Source: Haploplasma axanthum (lineage in GTDB: Bacteria; Bacillota_I; Bacilli_A; Acholeplasmatales; Acholeplasmataceae). Taken from it: 64,000 bases of DNA. Both the position numbers and the translations under genes were made by a program. The stretch lies in NCBI RefSeq assembly GCF_900660745.1, contig NZ_LR215048.1, positions 1,798,001-1,862,000 of the forward strand. Direction: 5' to 3'. This document shows, in pieces, positions 17,675-27,451 of the stretch. Within the stretch, counting starts at the first letter, position 1; each line of letters opens with the position of its first letter. The notes under the pieces were generated by a model. It did not search any database. It worked only from the letters and a program-made list of their open reading frames with translations, and was not told the origin of the DNA.

Positions 17675-17682
17675 GTCAAAAA

Positions 17683-17713
17683 CAAAAAAACTAGACTTTA
17701 ATAAATCTAGTTT
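17683..17713 (-). terminator. Terminator of the mscS-ogt unit
   Basis: On the minus strand AAACTAGA and TCTAGTTT form an 8-bp stem with a 10-base loop, followed by TTTTTTTG. It lies 30 bases after the ogt stop. Confidence 0.85.
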
Positions 17714-17742
17714 CATTAATCCTTTATTTAATATCTCTGTTT

Positions 17743-18228
17743 TTAAATACGATAATCTGTTATTCCTTCTAATCTCAGTAATTCTTCTTTTACATCAAGG
17801 CCTTCAGAATAACCTGTAAGTTTCTTATTTTTTCCTATAACACGATGACAAGGAACAACAATCATCACTGGATTTCTACCAATGGCACCTGCAACAGCAC
17901 GTGTTTTTTTAGTATCTCCTAGTTCTTTTGCTACATCAATATACGATACTGTTTTACCAAAAGGAATTTTAAGTAGTTCATTCCAAACTGAAAGTTCAAA
18001 GTCGGTTCCTTCTAAATCAAGTGGTAAAGTAAATACTTTCCTTTTTCCACCAAAGTACTCTTTTAATTGATCTATATACTTACTAGTTTTAACTTCATCT
18101 TTTACTAATTTATACTTATTATTATCGTTAAAACCCTTTGTTGTTAAATGAAATAACCCTTTATCACTTACAACAATTAAGTATTCACGATTATTTTCTT
18201 TGAAGAAATCATAGTATAAAGTTCTCAT
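17743..18228 (-). CDS. ogt: Methylated-DNA-protein cysteine methyltransferase
   Basis: 161 residues. The C-terminal domain contains the active-site PCHRVIG (Cys127), preceded by the FELSVWNELLKIPFGKTVSY and RAVAGAIGRNP segments that build the DNA-binding wing and Asn hinge. The protein takes the alkyl group from O6-alkylguanine onto Cys127 in a single suicide reaction. The N-terminal 70 residues form the usual degenerate RNase-H-like domain. Its start overlaps the stop of the MscS-type gene by ATGA, so both are co-transcribed. Confidence 0.93.
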   Translation of the reverse strand: MRTLYYDFFKENNREYLIVVSDKGLFHLTTKGFNDNNKYKLVKDEVKTSKYIDQLKEYFGGKRKVFTLPLDLEGTDFELSVWNELLKIPFGKTVSYIDVAKELGDTKKTRAVAGAIGRNPVMIVVPCHRVIGKNKKLTGYSEGLDVKEELLRLEGITDYRI

Positions 18229-19079
18229 TTTTGTTCCTCCATCTTAACAAACACTGTATTTTCAAATCTTATATTATTCTTTATTAAATGCTCAGCCAAC
18301 TTATTTCTAAAATCAGGTTCAATTGCATTTTGTTTTCTAATTTGAGTTTTAAAAACAATTCTTAAGTTCATCCCATTATCAAAAGATGTAATTACTGCTG
18401 TTTCAGGTGCACTTATAATATCTGGATTTGAATTTTTATAATCTAAAATAAATTTTTTAAAATTAGCAGAATTAATATAACTGATATCAAATTTAGCATT
18501 AATCTTAAAATCAATAATAGCCACCGAGAAAAGAACCGTTTGATTAACAACTGTTTTAATATCACCATTATTAATGGTAATTACTTGACCACGCCAATTT
18601 TGCATTTTTGTTCTTCTTATTCCGATATCAGTAACTGTTCCAACATTTCCGTTGATTTCAACATCATCACCAATGCTAAATGTTTTTTCAATTATTAAGA
18701 AAAAACCACTTATTACGTCTTTAATTAGTTCTTGTGCACCAAAACCTACTGCAAACGCTAAAACACCAGCACCGGCTAAAACAGGCATAATATCTATACC
18801 TAATTCTTTCAGGATCATAATAACAATCCAAAAAGCAAAAAGTGCTTTTACAATATTATTAATTAATCTTCTAACCGTCATTTGCTCTTTAGTTTCTTTT
18901 TTCTCATATTTCTTTGTCTTAATTAAGAATCTCTTTACTAGTTTAAAGACAATACTTGCAAGAAGTAACCAAAAAATAATCATTACGATAGCAGCAAAAA
19001 AATCAACTAATTCTGAATTTGTAATAAATTTTTCAAAAAGTTTTTTTATTAAATTTCTAATTTGATCAGCAATATTCAT
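18225..19079 (-). CDS. Small-conductance mechanosensitive channel (MscS family)
   Basis: 284 residues. Membrane helices are at about 25-47, 72-92 and the pore-lining TM3 region (VLAGAGVLAFAVGFGAQELI, about 95-115), with the Ala/Gly packing typical of MscS TM3. The beta domain follows (GDDVEINGNVGTVTDIGIRRT, about 140-160), then an alpha-beta C-terminal domain. It opens under membrane tension to release solutes after hypo-osmotic shock. It resembles the YkuT/MscS-type channels of Bacillota and is the first gene of a two-gene unit with ogt. Confidence 0.9.
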   Translation of the reverse strand: MNIADQIRNLIKKLFEKFITNSELVDFFAAIVMIIFWLLLASIVFKLVKRFLIKTKKYEKKETKEQMTVRRLINNIVKALFAFWIVIMILKELGIDIMPVLAGAGVLAFAVGFGAQELIKDVISGFFLIIEKTFSIGDDVEINGNVGTVTDIGIRRTKMQNWRGQVITINNGDIKTVVNQTVLFSVAIIDFKINAKFDISYINSANFKKFILDYKNSNPDIISAPETAVITSFDNGMNLRIVFKTQIRKQNAIEPDFRNKLAEHLIKNNIRFENTVFVKMEEQK

Positions 19080-19125
19080 AATATCTAACTCACTTTCTTA
19101 TGTTTATTATACCTTTTTTTCAATC

Positions 19126-19155
19126 AAAAAAAAAGGGAGCAACTAGAGTCACTCC
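19126..19155 (-). terminator. Terminator of the nrdD-nrdG unit
   Basis: On the minus strand GGAGT and GCTCC bracket a loop, followed by CTTTTTTTTTT. It lies nine bases downstream of the nrdG stop. Confidence 0.7.
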
Positions 19156-19163
19156 ATTTAAAT

Positions 19164-19688
19164 TTATTCAAATGATTCAATTATAGCAAGTTCTTTTTTA
19201 CTCCAACTATTCTTTAAATCAATAATTCTTTGATTACTACTACCCCTAAATAAAAGATTTAAGTTTTTTAAAATATATTCAAAAGGTCCATCAACTAAAT
19301 AATCAGCCTCCATTAATATATTATTAACATGAACATTATTCATCTTTATTAGTTCTTCATAATAATATCCACTATATAATAAAACATTTAAATCTAATTC
19401 TTTAGCTTTTCTAACCAAATATAAAACTTTATCAGGTTGGATAAATGGCTCTCCACCACTAATCGTAATTCCACTTAATAATGGATTTTTACTAAACCCA
19501 TCAACAATTTTATCTAGTTTTTCAATATATCCACCAATTAATGGTTGAGTAGCTTCGTTATGGCACATAAAACAACGCTTTGGACATCCTTGCGTAAAGA
19601 CAACATATCTCATACCAGGACCATCTACTATTGACTCTTGAATTATTCCTGATAATCTTATTTCATCTTTATTTAATATGCTTGACAC
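19164..19688 (-). CDS. nrdG: Anaerobic ribonucleotide reductase activating protein (radical SAM)
   Basis: 174 residues from a GTG at 19688. I chose this start because the family begins shortly before RLSGIIQESIVDGPG and an AAGGAAG sequence lies about 10 bases upstream; an ATG at 19718 would give 184 residues with no ribosome-binding site. The radical-SAM cluster motif is CPKRCFMC (CX3CX2C). Glycine-rich SAM contacts follow in GITISGGEPF. It generates the glycyl radical on NrdD from S-adenosylmethionine. It overlaps the end of nrdD by 20 bases. Confidence 0.9.
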   Translation of the reverse strand: MSSILNKDEIRLSGIIQESIVDGPGMRYVVFTQGCPKRCFMCHNEATQPLIGGYIEKLDKIVDGFSKNPLLSGITISGGEPFIQPDKVLYLVRKAKELDLNVLLYSGYYYEELIKMNNVHVNNILMEADYLVDGPFEYILKNLNLLFRGSSNQRIIDLKNSWSKKELAIIESFE

Positions 19689-21948
19689 GTTCTTCAACTT
19701 CCTTACGTTTAGCGTCATTGAATCGGTCTAATGTTCCTACTAAATAACCAGTAATTCTTCTAATACGATTAAATTTAGCACCTTCAACTTCTTTTCTTCC
19801 ACATTTAGGACATTCATCATTAATAATTCCTACAAATCCACATACAGGATCGTGATCAACAGCATGATTAATTGAACCATATCCAATATTTTTCTTTTGC
19901 ATATAACGAACTATTTTTTCTAATGCAAGAACATTCTTAGATGCATCCCCATCTAATTCAACATAACTTATATGTCCACCATTAGTTAATGCATGATATG
20001 GAGCTTCTAGATCAATCTTTTCAAATGCAGTTAGTGAATAATAAACTGGAACATGGAATGAGTTTGTATAGAATTCGTGATTTGTTACACCTTCAATACT
20101 TCCAAATCTCTTTCGATCCATTTTCACAAATCTTCCAGATAGACCTTCTGCTGGTGTTGCTATTAAGCTAAAGTTTAATTTATATTGTTTAGCTAACTCA
20201 TCAGTACGTTTACGCATATGTGAAATAATCTTTAATCCTAAGTCTTGTGATTCTTTTGACTCACCATGATGTTTACCTGTTAATGTCTTTAACGTTTCAG
20301 CAAGTCCAATAAATCCGATTGCTAATGTACCGTGTTTAATTACTTCATCAATTTTATCATTTTTAGATAGTTTTTCACTGTCAATCCAAACACCTTGTCC
20401 CATTAAGAATGGAAAATTATAAACATGGAAATTCTTTTGAATATCTAGTCTTTCTAACAATTGATCTGCAACTAAATCAATTTTTTTATCTAATTCCTTG
20501 AAAAATTCATCAATATTTTTATGTTCTAGTGCAATTCTTGGTAAGTTAATACTTGTAAAACTTAAATTACCTCTACCAGTAACAACTTCTTGTTCTGGAT
20601 CATGAACGTTTGCCATAACTCTAGTACGACAACCCATATATGCAATTTCAGTATCAGGATTACCTTCTTTATAATATACTTTATTAAAATCAGCATCAAT
20701 AAATGAAAAGTTAGGGAATAATCTTTTAGCACTTGTTTTTAATGACAGTTTAAATAAATCATAGTTTGGTTCACCTGGATTTAAATTAACTCCTTCTTTA
20801 ACTTTGAAAATTTGAATTGGGAATATTGGAGTCTCACTTTCTCCCATTCCTGCTTCAGTAGCTAACAATATTTGTTCAACAACTAATCTTCCTTCGTGAG
20901 ATGTGTCTGTTCCATAGTTAATTGAACTAAATGGAACTTGTGCTCCAGCTCTTGAATGCATTGTGTTTAAATTATGAATTAATGATTCCATTGCTTGATA
21001 AGTATCTCTAATTGTCTCCTTTGTTGCTCTTTCTTTAACATAATCAAGGATATGTCTAGCTTTATCTTTTGGTAAAACTTTAACTAATTCTTGCTCAATT
21101 TCATCGTTATAAAGTTTAGGTACTAACCCCTTATTTTCTAACTCATCTAAAACTGATTTAACATTCAAATTTATGCCTTCAAAATCAAGGATATTTTCTA
21201 AATTATAACGATATTTTCTACGATATGTTTTTCTTACACCAATAGCTAAATCATAGTCGAATTTTGGAACACTTTGCCCACCATGTTGATCATTTTGGTT
21301 TGACTGTATTGCAATACATGCAAGTGCAGCATACGTTTTAATATCTTGTGGTTCACGCACAGATCCATGGCCTGTTTGAAAACCATTTGTAAAGAGTTTA
21401 GTTAAGTCGATTTGACAACATGTCATAGTCATTGTTAAAAAGTCTAAGTCATGTATATGGATATCTCCTTGTTCATGAGCTTTTGCATGTTCTGGTTTTA
21501 AAACAAAGGTTTTATTAAACTCTTTTGCTCCTTCACTTCCATATTTAAGCATCGCTCCCATAGGTGTATCACTATTAATGTTGGCATTTTCTCTTTTTAA
21601 ATCTGAATCATCGCTCTTTGAAAAAGTAATGTCATGAAAAGTCTTCATTAAGCGGTTTTGTTGGTCTCTTATTCTACTTCTTTCTTCTCTATATAGAATA
21701 TAAGCCTTAGCAACTTCCTTCATTTGATATTGAATTAGAATCTCCTCAACAATATCTTGAATATCTTCAACCGAAGGCACTTGATCTTTATATCTTGTAT
21801 GAGCAGTATCAATCACTTTAGTTGTTAATTCTACTGCTTTTTTACTATCACCGTTAATTGATTCAATTGCTTTTTGAATTGCAGATCTAATTTTAAGTGA
21901 ATCAAACGGAACCTCTCTTCCATCTCTTTTTCTTATTTTTTTAATCAT
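19669..21948 (-). CDS. nrdD: Anaerobic ribonucleoside-triphosphate reductase
   Basis: 759 residues from the ATG at 21948, after a GGGGGGA site. An ATP-cone allosteric domain spans residues 1-95 (KKIRKRDGREVPFDSLKI). The glycyl-radical enzyme core includes ASLE-type barrel segments such as RAGAQVPFSSINYGTDTS. The C-terminal zinc-binding Cys residues are in VCGFVGIINDECPKCGRK and the glycyl-radical loop is RRITGYLVG. It reduces ribonucleoside triphosphates under anaerobic conditions after activation by NrdG, supplying dNTPs. It points to a strictly or facultatively anaerobic lifestyle. Confidence 0.96.
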   Translation of the reverse strand: MIKKIRKRDGREVPFDSLKIRSAIQKAIESINGDSKKAVELTTKVIDTAHTRYKDQVPSVEDIQDIVEEILIQYQMKEVAKAYILYREERSRIRDQQNRLMKTFHDITFSKSDDSDLKRENANINSDTPMGAMLKYGSEGAKEFNKTFVLKPEHAKAHEQGDIHIHDLDFLTMTMTCCQIDLTKLFTNGFQTGHGSVREPQDIKTYAALACIAIQSNQNDQHGGQSVPKFDYDLAIGVRKTYRRKYRYNLENILDFEGINLNVKSVLDELENKGLVPKLYNDEIEQELVKVLPKDKARHILDYVKERATKETIRDTYQAMESLIHNLNTMHSRAGAQVPFSSINYGTDTSHEGRLVVEQILLATEAGMGESETPIFPIQIFKVKEGVNLNPGEPNYDLFKLSLKTSAKRLFPNFSFIDADFNKVYYKEGNPDTEIAYMGCRTRVMANVHDPEQEVVTGRGNLSFTSINLPRIALEHKNIDEFFKELDKKIDLVADQLLERLDIQKNFHVYNFPFLMGQGVWIDSEKLSKNDKIDEVIKHGTLAIGFIGLAETLKTLTGKHHGESKESQDLGLKIISHMRKRTDELAKQYKLNFSLIATPAEGLSGRFVKMDRKRFGSIEGVTNHEFYTNSFHVPVYYSLTAFEKIDLEAPYHALTNGGHISYVELDGDASKNVLALEKIVRYMQKKNIGYGSINHAVDHDPVCGFVGIINDECPKCGRKEVEGAKFNRIRRITGYLVGTLDRFNDAKRKEVEERVKHIK

Positions 21949-22056
21949 ATTTTTTCCCCCCAACATTTTTTGTAAATCAATTATAAGTCATTTAGACTAG
22001 ATATACAAGGGCAAAATTATGTTTACATCATTTTCATTTTCAAATGAAAAGACATG

Positions 22057-22085
22057 AAAAAAAACCATTTATTCTTTCATAAATA
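22057..22085 (-). terminator. Terminator of the pst-phoU-phoPR operon
   Basis: On the minus strand ATTTAT-GAAAGA-ATAAAT, extended by two G-U pairs, is followed by eight T residues. The stem is weak but correctly placed 12 bases beyond the kinase stop. Confidence 0.55.
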
Positions 22086-22096
22086 AGCTTCCAATT

Positions 22097-23197
22097 TCAT
22101 TTAAATTTAACTGTTATTGTTGTACCTTTATTAATCTCTGATTCTACCTCAATTTTGCCATGATATTTAATCATAATATGCTTAACAATGGCAAGTCCAA
22201 GACCAGTTCCTGGCTCTAATCGTCCTTTATCTATTCGATAGAAACGTTCAAAGATTCTTTGATGGTGTTCTGGAGCAATTCCTATTCCATTATCTTTAAC
22301 TGTAAAGACTATTTCATTTAATTTATTTTTATATAGATTAATAAAAATACTACTATTTTTCGGACTATACTTAATTGCATTTTCAATTAAATTCTTAAAT
22401 AGTTTATTCATATCAAGTAAAACTGCTTCATATTTAACATCTGTTGTTTGATAATTAACCTTAATATTTTTATCAACGATAAATCGATCAAGTGTTTCTA
22501 ACGTATCTTCTAAAACACGTTTTAGTGCCACAGTTTCTTTATTCTCATCATTTGGAACTGCTTCTAATCTTGATAAAGTTGACATATCATCAACTAGTAA
22601 TGACATATGATTAGCTTGTTTATAGATTCTATTTATTATATCTTTATAGTCATTTTCTTCGACCATATCAAGTGAAACTAACTCACTATAACCAAGAATT
22701 GCAGTCAAAGGTGATTTTAATTCATGTGATGCATGAGCAAAGAAATCTTTTTTTGTTTGCTCAACTACTCTAGTTTCTGTTACATTTTTTAAAATAACAA
22801 TAATAGCAACATCTTGATTTCCACTTTTGGGACGATCTTTAATCGAATATACATTAACAGCATAGATATCACGTTTGTAATTAATATCAAATAATGAATA
22901 ATCAATTTTATTTTCAATAGCATGTTTAATTTTGTCATTTTTTAAAATCGCTTCAGCATCTAATCCTATACTTTTATTATCAAGTGATAAAACTTCTGCT
23001 GCATCTTTATTATAAAAAAGTAGTTTGCTTTGATCATTAAATAAAAGAATAGCTTGGTGCATTGTATCAAGAATTTTTTCAAGTTGTTGTTCGATAAGCA
23101 AATTATTCTTATGATTATTAATATTAATTTTATCTCTTAAGAGAAAATATAAAAGAACAAGATTAATTATTAATAAAACAACTGCAACATATATCAT
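22097..23197 (-). CDS. phoR: PhoR-like sensor histidine kinase
   Basis: 366 residues. It has a single N-terminal membrane helix (1-22) and no large external domain, then a PAS-like domain (about 38-145). HisKA follows with FFAHASHELKSPLTAILGYS (phosphorylated His near 157), then HATPase with NLIENAIKYSP (N box), DNGIGI (G1), FERFYR (F box) and GTGLGLAIVKHI (G2). It starts right after the response regulator stop (TAG-ATG). Position at the end of a pst operon supports the PhoR role: sensing phosphate through the Pst-PhoU complex and phosphorylating PhoP. Confidence 0.9.
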   Translation of the reverse strand: MIYVAVVLLIINLVLLYFLLRDKININNHKNNLLIEQQLEKILDTMHQAILLFNDQSKLLFYNKDAAEVLSLDNKSIGLDAEAILKNDKIKHAIENKIDYSLFDINYKRDIYAVNVYSIKDRPKSGNQDVAIIVILKNVTETRVVEQTKKDFFAHASHELKSPLTAILGYSELVSLDMVEENDYKDIINRIYKQANHMSLLVDDMSTLSRLEAVPNDENKETVALKRVLEDTLETLDRFIVDKNIKVNYQTTDVKYEAVLLDMNKLFKNLIENAIKYSPKNSSIFINLYKNKLNEIVFTVKDNGIGIAPEHHQRIFERFYRIDKGRLEPGTGLGLAIVKHIMIKYHGKIEVESEINKGTTITVKFK

Positions 23198-23863
23198 CTA
23201 CTCAACCCCTAATTTATATCCAACACCATAAACTGTTTCAATCACTACTTTTGAATTAACATCCGCTAATTTTTTTCTAATTGCTTTAACATGCATATCT
23301 AATGCTCTAGTTTCACCCATAAAACTTGTTCTCCAAACATCAAGAAAAATTTGTTCTTTCGATAAAACTTCATCATTCTTTTTAATTAAGTACATAAAGA
23401 TTTCATACTCTTTATTTGTAAAAATGATTTCTTCACCTGCAGCAATAACTTTATGCTTTTTAGTATCAATCTCAACATCATGATATTTAATGATTTTATT
23501 GCTTGAAACTTTTCTAAGTTTCGCTTGAATTCTTGAAGTTAATTCTAAAATACCAAAAGGCTTAGTTAAATAGTCATCTGCTCCTGCATCAAGAGCAATA
23601 ACTTTATCCATTTCACTAAATAATGCTGAAACAATAATAATCGGTAATTCTTTATTAGTTTCGCGAACTTTTTTTAATAGTTCTAAACCAGAAGTATCTG
23701 GAAGCATAATGTCTAATAAAATTAGATTAGGCTCTTTTTTTGCATATGCATCAAGAAATTCTTTACCTGTTTGGAACCCTTGTCTTTCCAAACCCATTTT
23801 TTCCAAAGTTTTATCAATAATATAAGATATACTTTGATCGTCTTCAACAAAATAAATTAACAA
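23198..23863 (-). CDS. phoP: PhoP/PhoB-like response regulator (OmpR family)
   Basis: 221 residues, TTG start at 23863 supported by AGGAGGG eight bases upstream. Receiver domain 1-115: acidic pocket at EDD (7-9), phosphoacceptor Asp51 in LILLDIMLPDTSG, conserved Lys in DDYLTKPFG. A winged-helix OmpR-type output domain occupies about 128-221 (ETRALDMHVKAIRKKL and ETVYGVGYKL). It should bind PhoP boxes such as the three-hexamer site at 29286-29313 in front of the same operon. Confidence 0.92.
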   Translation of the reverse strand: MLIYFVEDDQSISYIIDKTLEKMGLERQGFQTGKEFLDAYAKKEPNLILLDIMLPDTSGLELLKKVRETNKELPIIIVSALFSEMDKVIALDAGADDYLTKPFGILELTSRIQAKLRKVSSNKIIKYHDVEIDTKKHKVIAAGEEIIFTNKEYEIFMYLIKKNDEVLSKEQIFLDVWRTSFMGETRALDMHVKAIRKKLADVNSKVVIETVYGVGYKLGVE

Positions 23864-23875
23864 TTTCGTGCCCTC

Positions 23876-24541
23876 CTAAAATAATGGTGTTGATTTATGA
23901 TTTCCACTTACAATAAATATAATCCATTCACAAATATTAACAGCATGATCTCCAATTCTTTCAATATATTTAGCTACCATTAATAGATATACTGATAAAT
24001 CAGGATCGATTGTTTCTTCTTTTAATTCTTTAACGATTCTTTTAATAATTTTTTGGAATAATTTATCCACTTCATCATCAACAGCAATAACTTTATTTGC
24101 TAATTCGATATTAGTCTTAAATAATGCTTCAACACTGTCTAAAACCATTTTTTTAGCAATCTCAGCCATTTTAACTGTTGTAGGAATTACACGTTCACTT
24201 TTAAGATTAGCAGTATTAATTGTAATCTCTGCTATATCAATAGCATGATCTCCAATTCTTTCTAAATCTGTAATTAATTTTAAAATACCTGTTACTAATC
24301 TAAGGTCACCTGCAAGTGGTTGTTCCTTCCAAATTATTTTTAATGCTCTTTTAGATATTTCTTCTTCATATCGATCAACAACATCATCTCGCAAAATAAT
24401 TTCTTTTGCTAAGTCAATGTTATTATCTGCAAATGCTTTAATACTATCATTAATATTTTTAATAACCGTATTAGCCATCTCAATTACTTCTTTTTTTAAT
24501 TCATCTACTGCTTCTTGTAGTCCTCTTCTTAGTGCTGTCAT
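23876..24541 (-). CDS. phoU: Phosphate transport regulator PhoU
   Basis: 221 residues forming two homologous three-helix PhoU repeats. ERIGDHAIDIAE (about 96) and ERIGDHAVNICEW (about 197) carry the metal-binding E-x-x-x-D-H motifs. GGAGGT precedes the ATG. PhoU links the PstSCAB transporter to the PhoR kinase and prevents toxic phosphate over-uptake. It lies between pstB and phoP in one operon. Confidence 0.95.
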   Translation of the reverse strand: MTALRRGLQEAVDELKKEVIEMANTVIKNINDSIKAFADNNIDLAKEIILRDDVVDRYEEEISKRALKIIWKEQPLAGDLRLVTGILKLITDLERIGDHAIDIAEITINTANLKSERVIPTTVKMAEIAKKMVLDSVEALFKTNIELANKVIAVDDEVDKLFQKIIKRIVKELKEETIDPDLSVYLLMVAKYIERIGDHAVNICEWIIFIVSGNHKSTPLF

Positions 24542-24564
24542 ATAGATACCTCCATTATATCATA

Positions 24565-25320
24565 TTAACCAAAGCGTCCAGTAATATAACTTTCAGTTTG
24601 TTCTTTTTTAGGATTCGAAAAGATAACTGATGTTTCATCAAACTCAATCAACTCTCCTAATAAGAAAAATGCTGTTTTATCTGAAATCCTTGCTGCCTGT
24701 TGCATATTATGAGTAACGATAATAATTGTATAATCTTTTTTCAAATCATTAATTAAATCTTCTATCTTTTGCGTAGCAATTGGATCCAATGCACTAGTTG
24801 GTTCATCCATAAGAATAACTTCTGGATTCATAGCAAGTGTTCTTGCTATACAAAGTCTTTGTTGCTGACCACCTGAAAGCTTCATTGCTGATTCATGTGT
24901 ACGATCACTAACTTCTTCCCATAATGCGGCTTGTTTTAACGCTTTTTCAACAATTTCTGTTAATACTTTCTTATTTTTAATTCCTTGTCTTCTAGGTCCA
25001 TAAGCAACATTGTCAAAAATGCTCATTGGAAAAGGATTTGGTTTTTGAAATACCATTCCAACTTTAGTTCTTAAACTTATTACATCAAACTTTTTGTCGT
25101 AAATATCATCATCATGATATTTAATTAATCCTTCAATTCTAGCATCTTCAATTAAATCATTCATTCTATTCAAACTTCTTAAAAAACTTGATTTACCACA
25201 ACCTGAAGGTCCAATAAATGCTGTTACTTCTTTTTCTTTAATTTCCATATTAATATTAATTAATGCTTGTTTATTTCCATAATATAGATTCATATTCTCA
25301 ATTATAAATGTTTTTTTCAT
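24565..25320 (-). CDS. pstB: Phosphate ABC transporter ATP-binding protein
   Basis: 251 residues. Walker [10 protein letters not shown] (about 37), PstB-specific [13 protein letters not shown]-loop [16 protein letters not shown], signature LSGGQQQRL, Walker [14 protein letters not shown] and switch His in VTHNMQQA. It energises high-affinity phosphate import by PstA and PstC. It starts after the pstA stop with a six-base gap. Confidence 0.97.
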   Translation of the reverse strand: MKKTFIIENMNLYYGNKQALININMEIKEKEVTAFIGPSGCGKSSFLRSLNRMNDLIEDARIEGLIKYHDDDIYDKKFDVISLRTKVGMVFQKPNPFPMSIFDNVAYGPRRQGIKNKKVLTEIVEKALKQAALWEEVSDRTHESAMKLSGGQQQRLCIARTLAMNPEVILMDEPTSALDPIATQKIEDLINDLKKDYTIIIVTHNMQQAARISDKTAFFLLGELIEFDETSVIFSNPKKEQTESYITGRFG

Positions 25321-25326
25321 TTTTGA

Positions 25327-26538
25327 CTACCCCCTGAATTTTTTCTCTAATCTGCTTGAGATTAGTTTTACAAGTAGATTTAATACTAATACCATTGCAA
25401 GGATAATAATTGCAATACTTGCTGCTACTTCAACATTCGGCGTTTCTTTGTTCATTACTGACCAAATATGTACTGCTAATGATGTTCCTTTACCACTTAT
25501 CTTTATATTATCATTAATTACTGTTCCTATCGCATAAATTAATGCTGCTGATTCACCAATTACTCTTCCTATTGTTAAAAGTGCTGCTGATAAGATACCA
25601 GGTAATGCATTTGGAAGAATTACTTTAAAGGTTGTTTGTATTTCATTTGCTCCAAGAGCAAGTGATGCTAATTTATAATCTTTTGGAACAACATCTAATG
25701 CTGATTCGGTTGCTTTAATAACAACCGGCAACACCATAATTGATAATGTTAAAGCTCCAGATAAAATATTACCACCTATCTCATTTGTTGAAATAATTTG
25801 TTTTGAAACAGGGATTAATAATGCAGCACCCAACAATCCATAAATAATTGATGGAATCCCTGTTAACATATCAATAAATGATCTTAAGATATTAATGAAT
25901 TTACCTCTAGGTGCAATTTCATGTAAATATACTGCTGTTAAGATACCGATTGGTAATCCTATTGCTAGTGTCAAAATAACAAGATAAAACGTTGTAACAA
26001 TTGATCCTCTAATTCCTCCACCTTCATTTGATAATGACCAACTATTAATTATTCTTGCTTGATCAAGTTTTGTTGCAACATTAACAGCTCCTTCTCTTGC
26101 AAAAATATAATCAGTACTCCCAATATCATTAGTAAAATCAATATATGTTGTAAAATAGAAACCTTGATTAACAGATGTTTTTTCCCCATTCTCAACTAAC
26201 AACATTTCTTTAAGTGGAGAATTAGGATCAATATAGATAATTTCTATTATAACTTCTTTTGAAATATTAACTGAATCCTTAAAAGCAATCCCATAACGAT
26301 TTGAGAAAAATTCATAATTACCTTTATTCTCAAATTTTTTATCATAATTATTCTCATTAGATTTCACAATATAACTTTCTTCTTTATTATCACTAGTTAT
26401 AAATTTCCAACTAAGATTTTTACTTCCTTTTGAAAAAATAAAGAAAATAATTGCAAATAATATCACAACAGAAATTGCTGATGCTAAATATGTAATTACT
26501 TGTAGTATTCCATCATACACTTTTCTTTTAGTTTTCAT
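25327..26538 (-). CDS. pstA: Phosphate ABC transporter permease PstA with an enlarged external loop
   Basis: 403 residues against about 280-300 for usual PstA. TM1 is at about 14-36. Residues about 40-165 form an extracytoplasmic insertion of mixed strands with no Cys, ending at SNEGGGIRGS. The conserved permease core then follows with the EAA-type loop ASLALGANEIQTTFKVILPNALPG (about 290-313). The core is clearly PstA. The extra domain might contact the double PstS lipoprotein encoded in the same operon (inference). It overlaps pstC by 11 bases. Confidence 0.92.
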   Translation of the reverse strand: MKTKRKVYDGILQVITYLASAISVVILFAIIFFIFSKGSKNLSWKFITSDNKEESYIVKSNENNYDKKFENKGNYEFFSNRYGIAFKDSVNISKEVIIEIIYIDPNSPLKEMLLVENGEKTSVNQGFYFTTYIDFTNDIGSTDYIFAREGAVNVATKLDQARIINSWSLSNEGGGIRGSIVTTFYLVILTLAIGLPIGILTAVYLHEIAPRGKFINILRSFIDMLTGIPSIIYGLLGAALLIPVSKQIISTNEIGGNILSGALTLSIMVLPVVIKATESALDVVPKDYKLASLALGANEIQTTFKVILPNALPGILSAALLTIGRVIGESAALIYAIGTVINDNIKISGKGTSLAVHIWSVMNKETPNVEVAASIAIIILAMVLVLNLLVKLISSRLEKKFRG

Positions 26539-27451
26539 ATTTACTACTTATCCTCTTTCTTACATAATTTAAAATAAAGTTTACTAATAAAATGATTGTT
26601 ATTAAAACTAAACCAATTGAAAATCTTATATCATAGTCTAATCCTTCAGTTTCTTTAAATCCCATTAAGATTGTTGAAGTTAATGTTCTTGTTGGATCAA
26701 AGAGTGAAAAACTAGGACCACTTGGAATGTTACCAGCAACTAAAGAAATAGCAGTTGCCTCTCCTAAAGCACGACCTACCCCTAAGATAATTCCAGCAAA
26801 AATCCCTGGAACAGCAGCTTTTAATGTGATATTAAACATTGTTTGGGTTTTACTTGTTCCAAGAGCGAGTGAACCTTCTTCAATATTACTTGGAACGGAT
26901 TTAATTGCTGTAATAGATAACATTGTTATTGTTGGTAATATCATCATTGTTAAAACAATCACACTCGATAATACCGATAACCCACCAGCAGTTGATATTC
27001 CAAACTTATCAGCAATGTTTTTAACTAAAACTGTAATATATCCTGAACCAAAAACCCCAAAGATAATTGAGGGAATTGCTGCTAAAACTTCAACGACTGT
27101 TGTTAATGTTTTACCTATTACTTTAGGTGCTATTTTAGCGATAAAAAGGGCTGTTAACACACTAATTGGAACACTAATTAATACTGATAAAAAAACAACA
27201 TACAACGTATTTATAATTATAAATCCTATTTGATAGTTTGTTTGACTATAACTAGTTCCTCTTATAAATTTTAAAAAATCAACTCTATTATCACCATATA
27301 CATTAGTAAATGGTCTAATACCATGACTTGCGATTTGCCAAATAATTAAAATGATTATAGAAGCGGATAAAACAGTCGCGAGTAATAAGATACTCTTGAC
27401 TGTTATATTCATTATTTTATTTATTTTTACATTTTTACTTTCAACGTTCAT
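26528..27451 (-). CDS. pstC: Phosphate ABC transporter permease PstC
   Basis: 307 residues with six membrane segments. The EAA motif is EEGSLALGTSKTQTMFNITLKAAVPGI region (about 195-220), followed by GRALGEATAISLVAGN. The residue order matches PstC. With PstA it forms the phosphate channel. Its ATG overlaps the pstS stop (ATGA), indicating coupled translation. Confidence 0.95.
   Translation of the reverse strand: MNVESKNVKINKIMNITVKSILLLATVLSASIIILIIWQIASHGIRPFTNVYGDNRVDFLKFIRGTSYSQTNYQIGFIIINTLYVVFLSVLISVPISVLTALFIAKIAPKVIGKTLTTVVEVLAAIPSIIFGVFGSGYITVLVKNIADKFGISTAGGLSVLSSVIVLTMMILPTITMLSITAIKSVPSNIEEGSLALGTSKTQTMFNITLKAAVPGIFAGIILGVGRALGEATAISLVAGNIPSGPSFSLFDPTRTLTSTILMGFKETEGLDYDIRFSIGLVLITIILLVNFILNYVRKRISSKYEN

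Noticed and set aside
21967-22020. Possible NrdR box upstream of nrdD (CTTGTATATCTAG)
   Set aside because: Only one imperfect dyad is seen; NrdR sites normally come as a pair about 15-16 bases apart.
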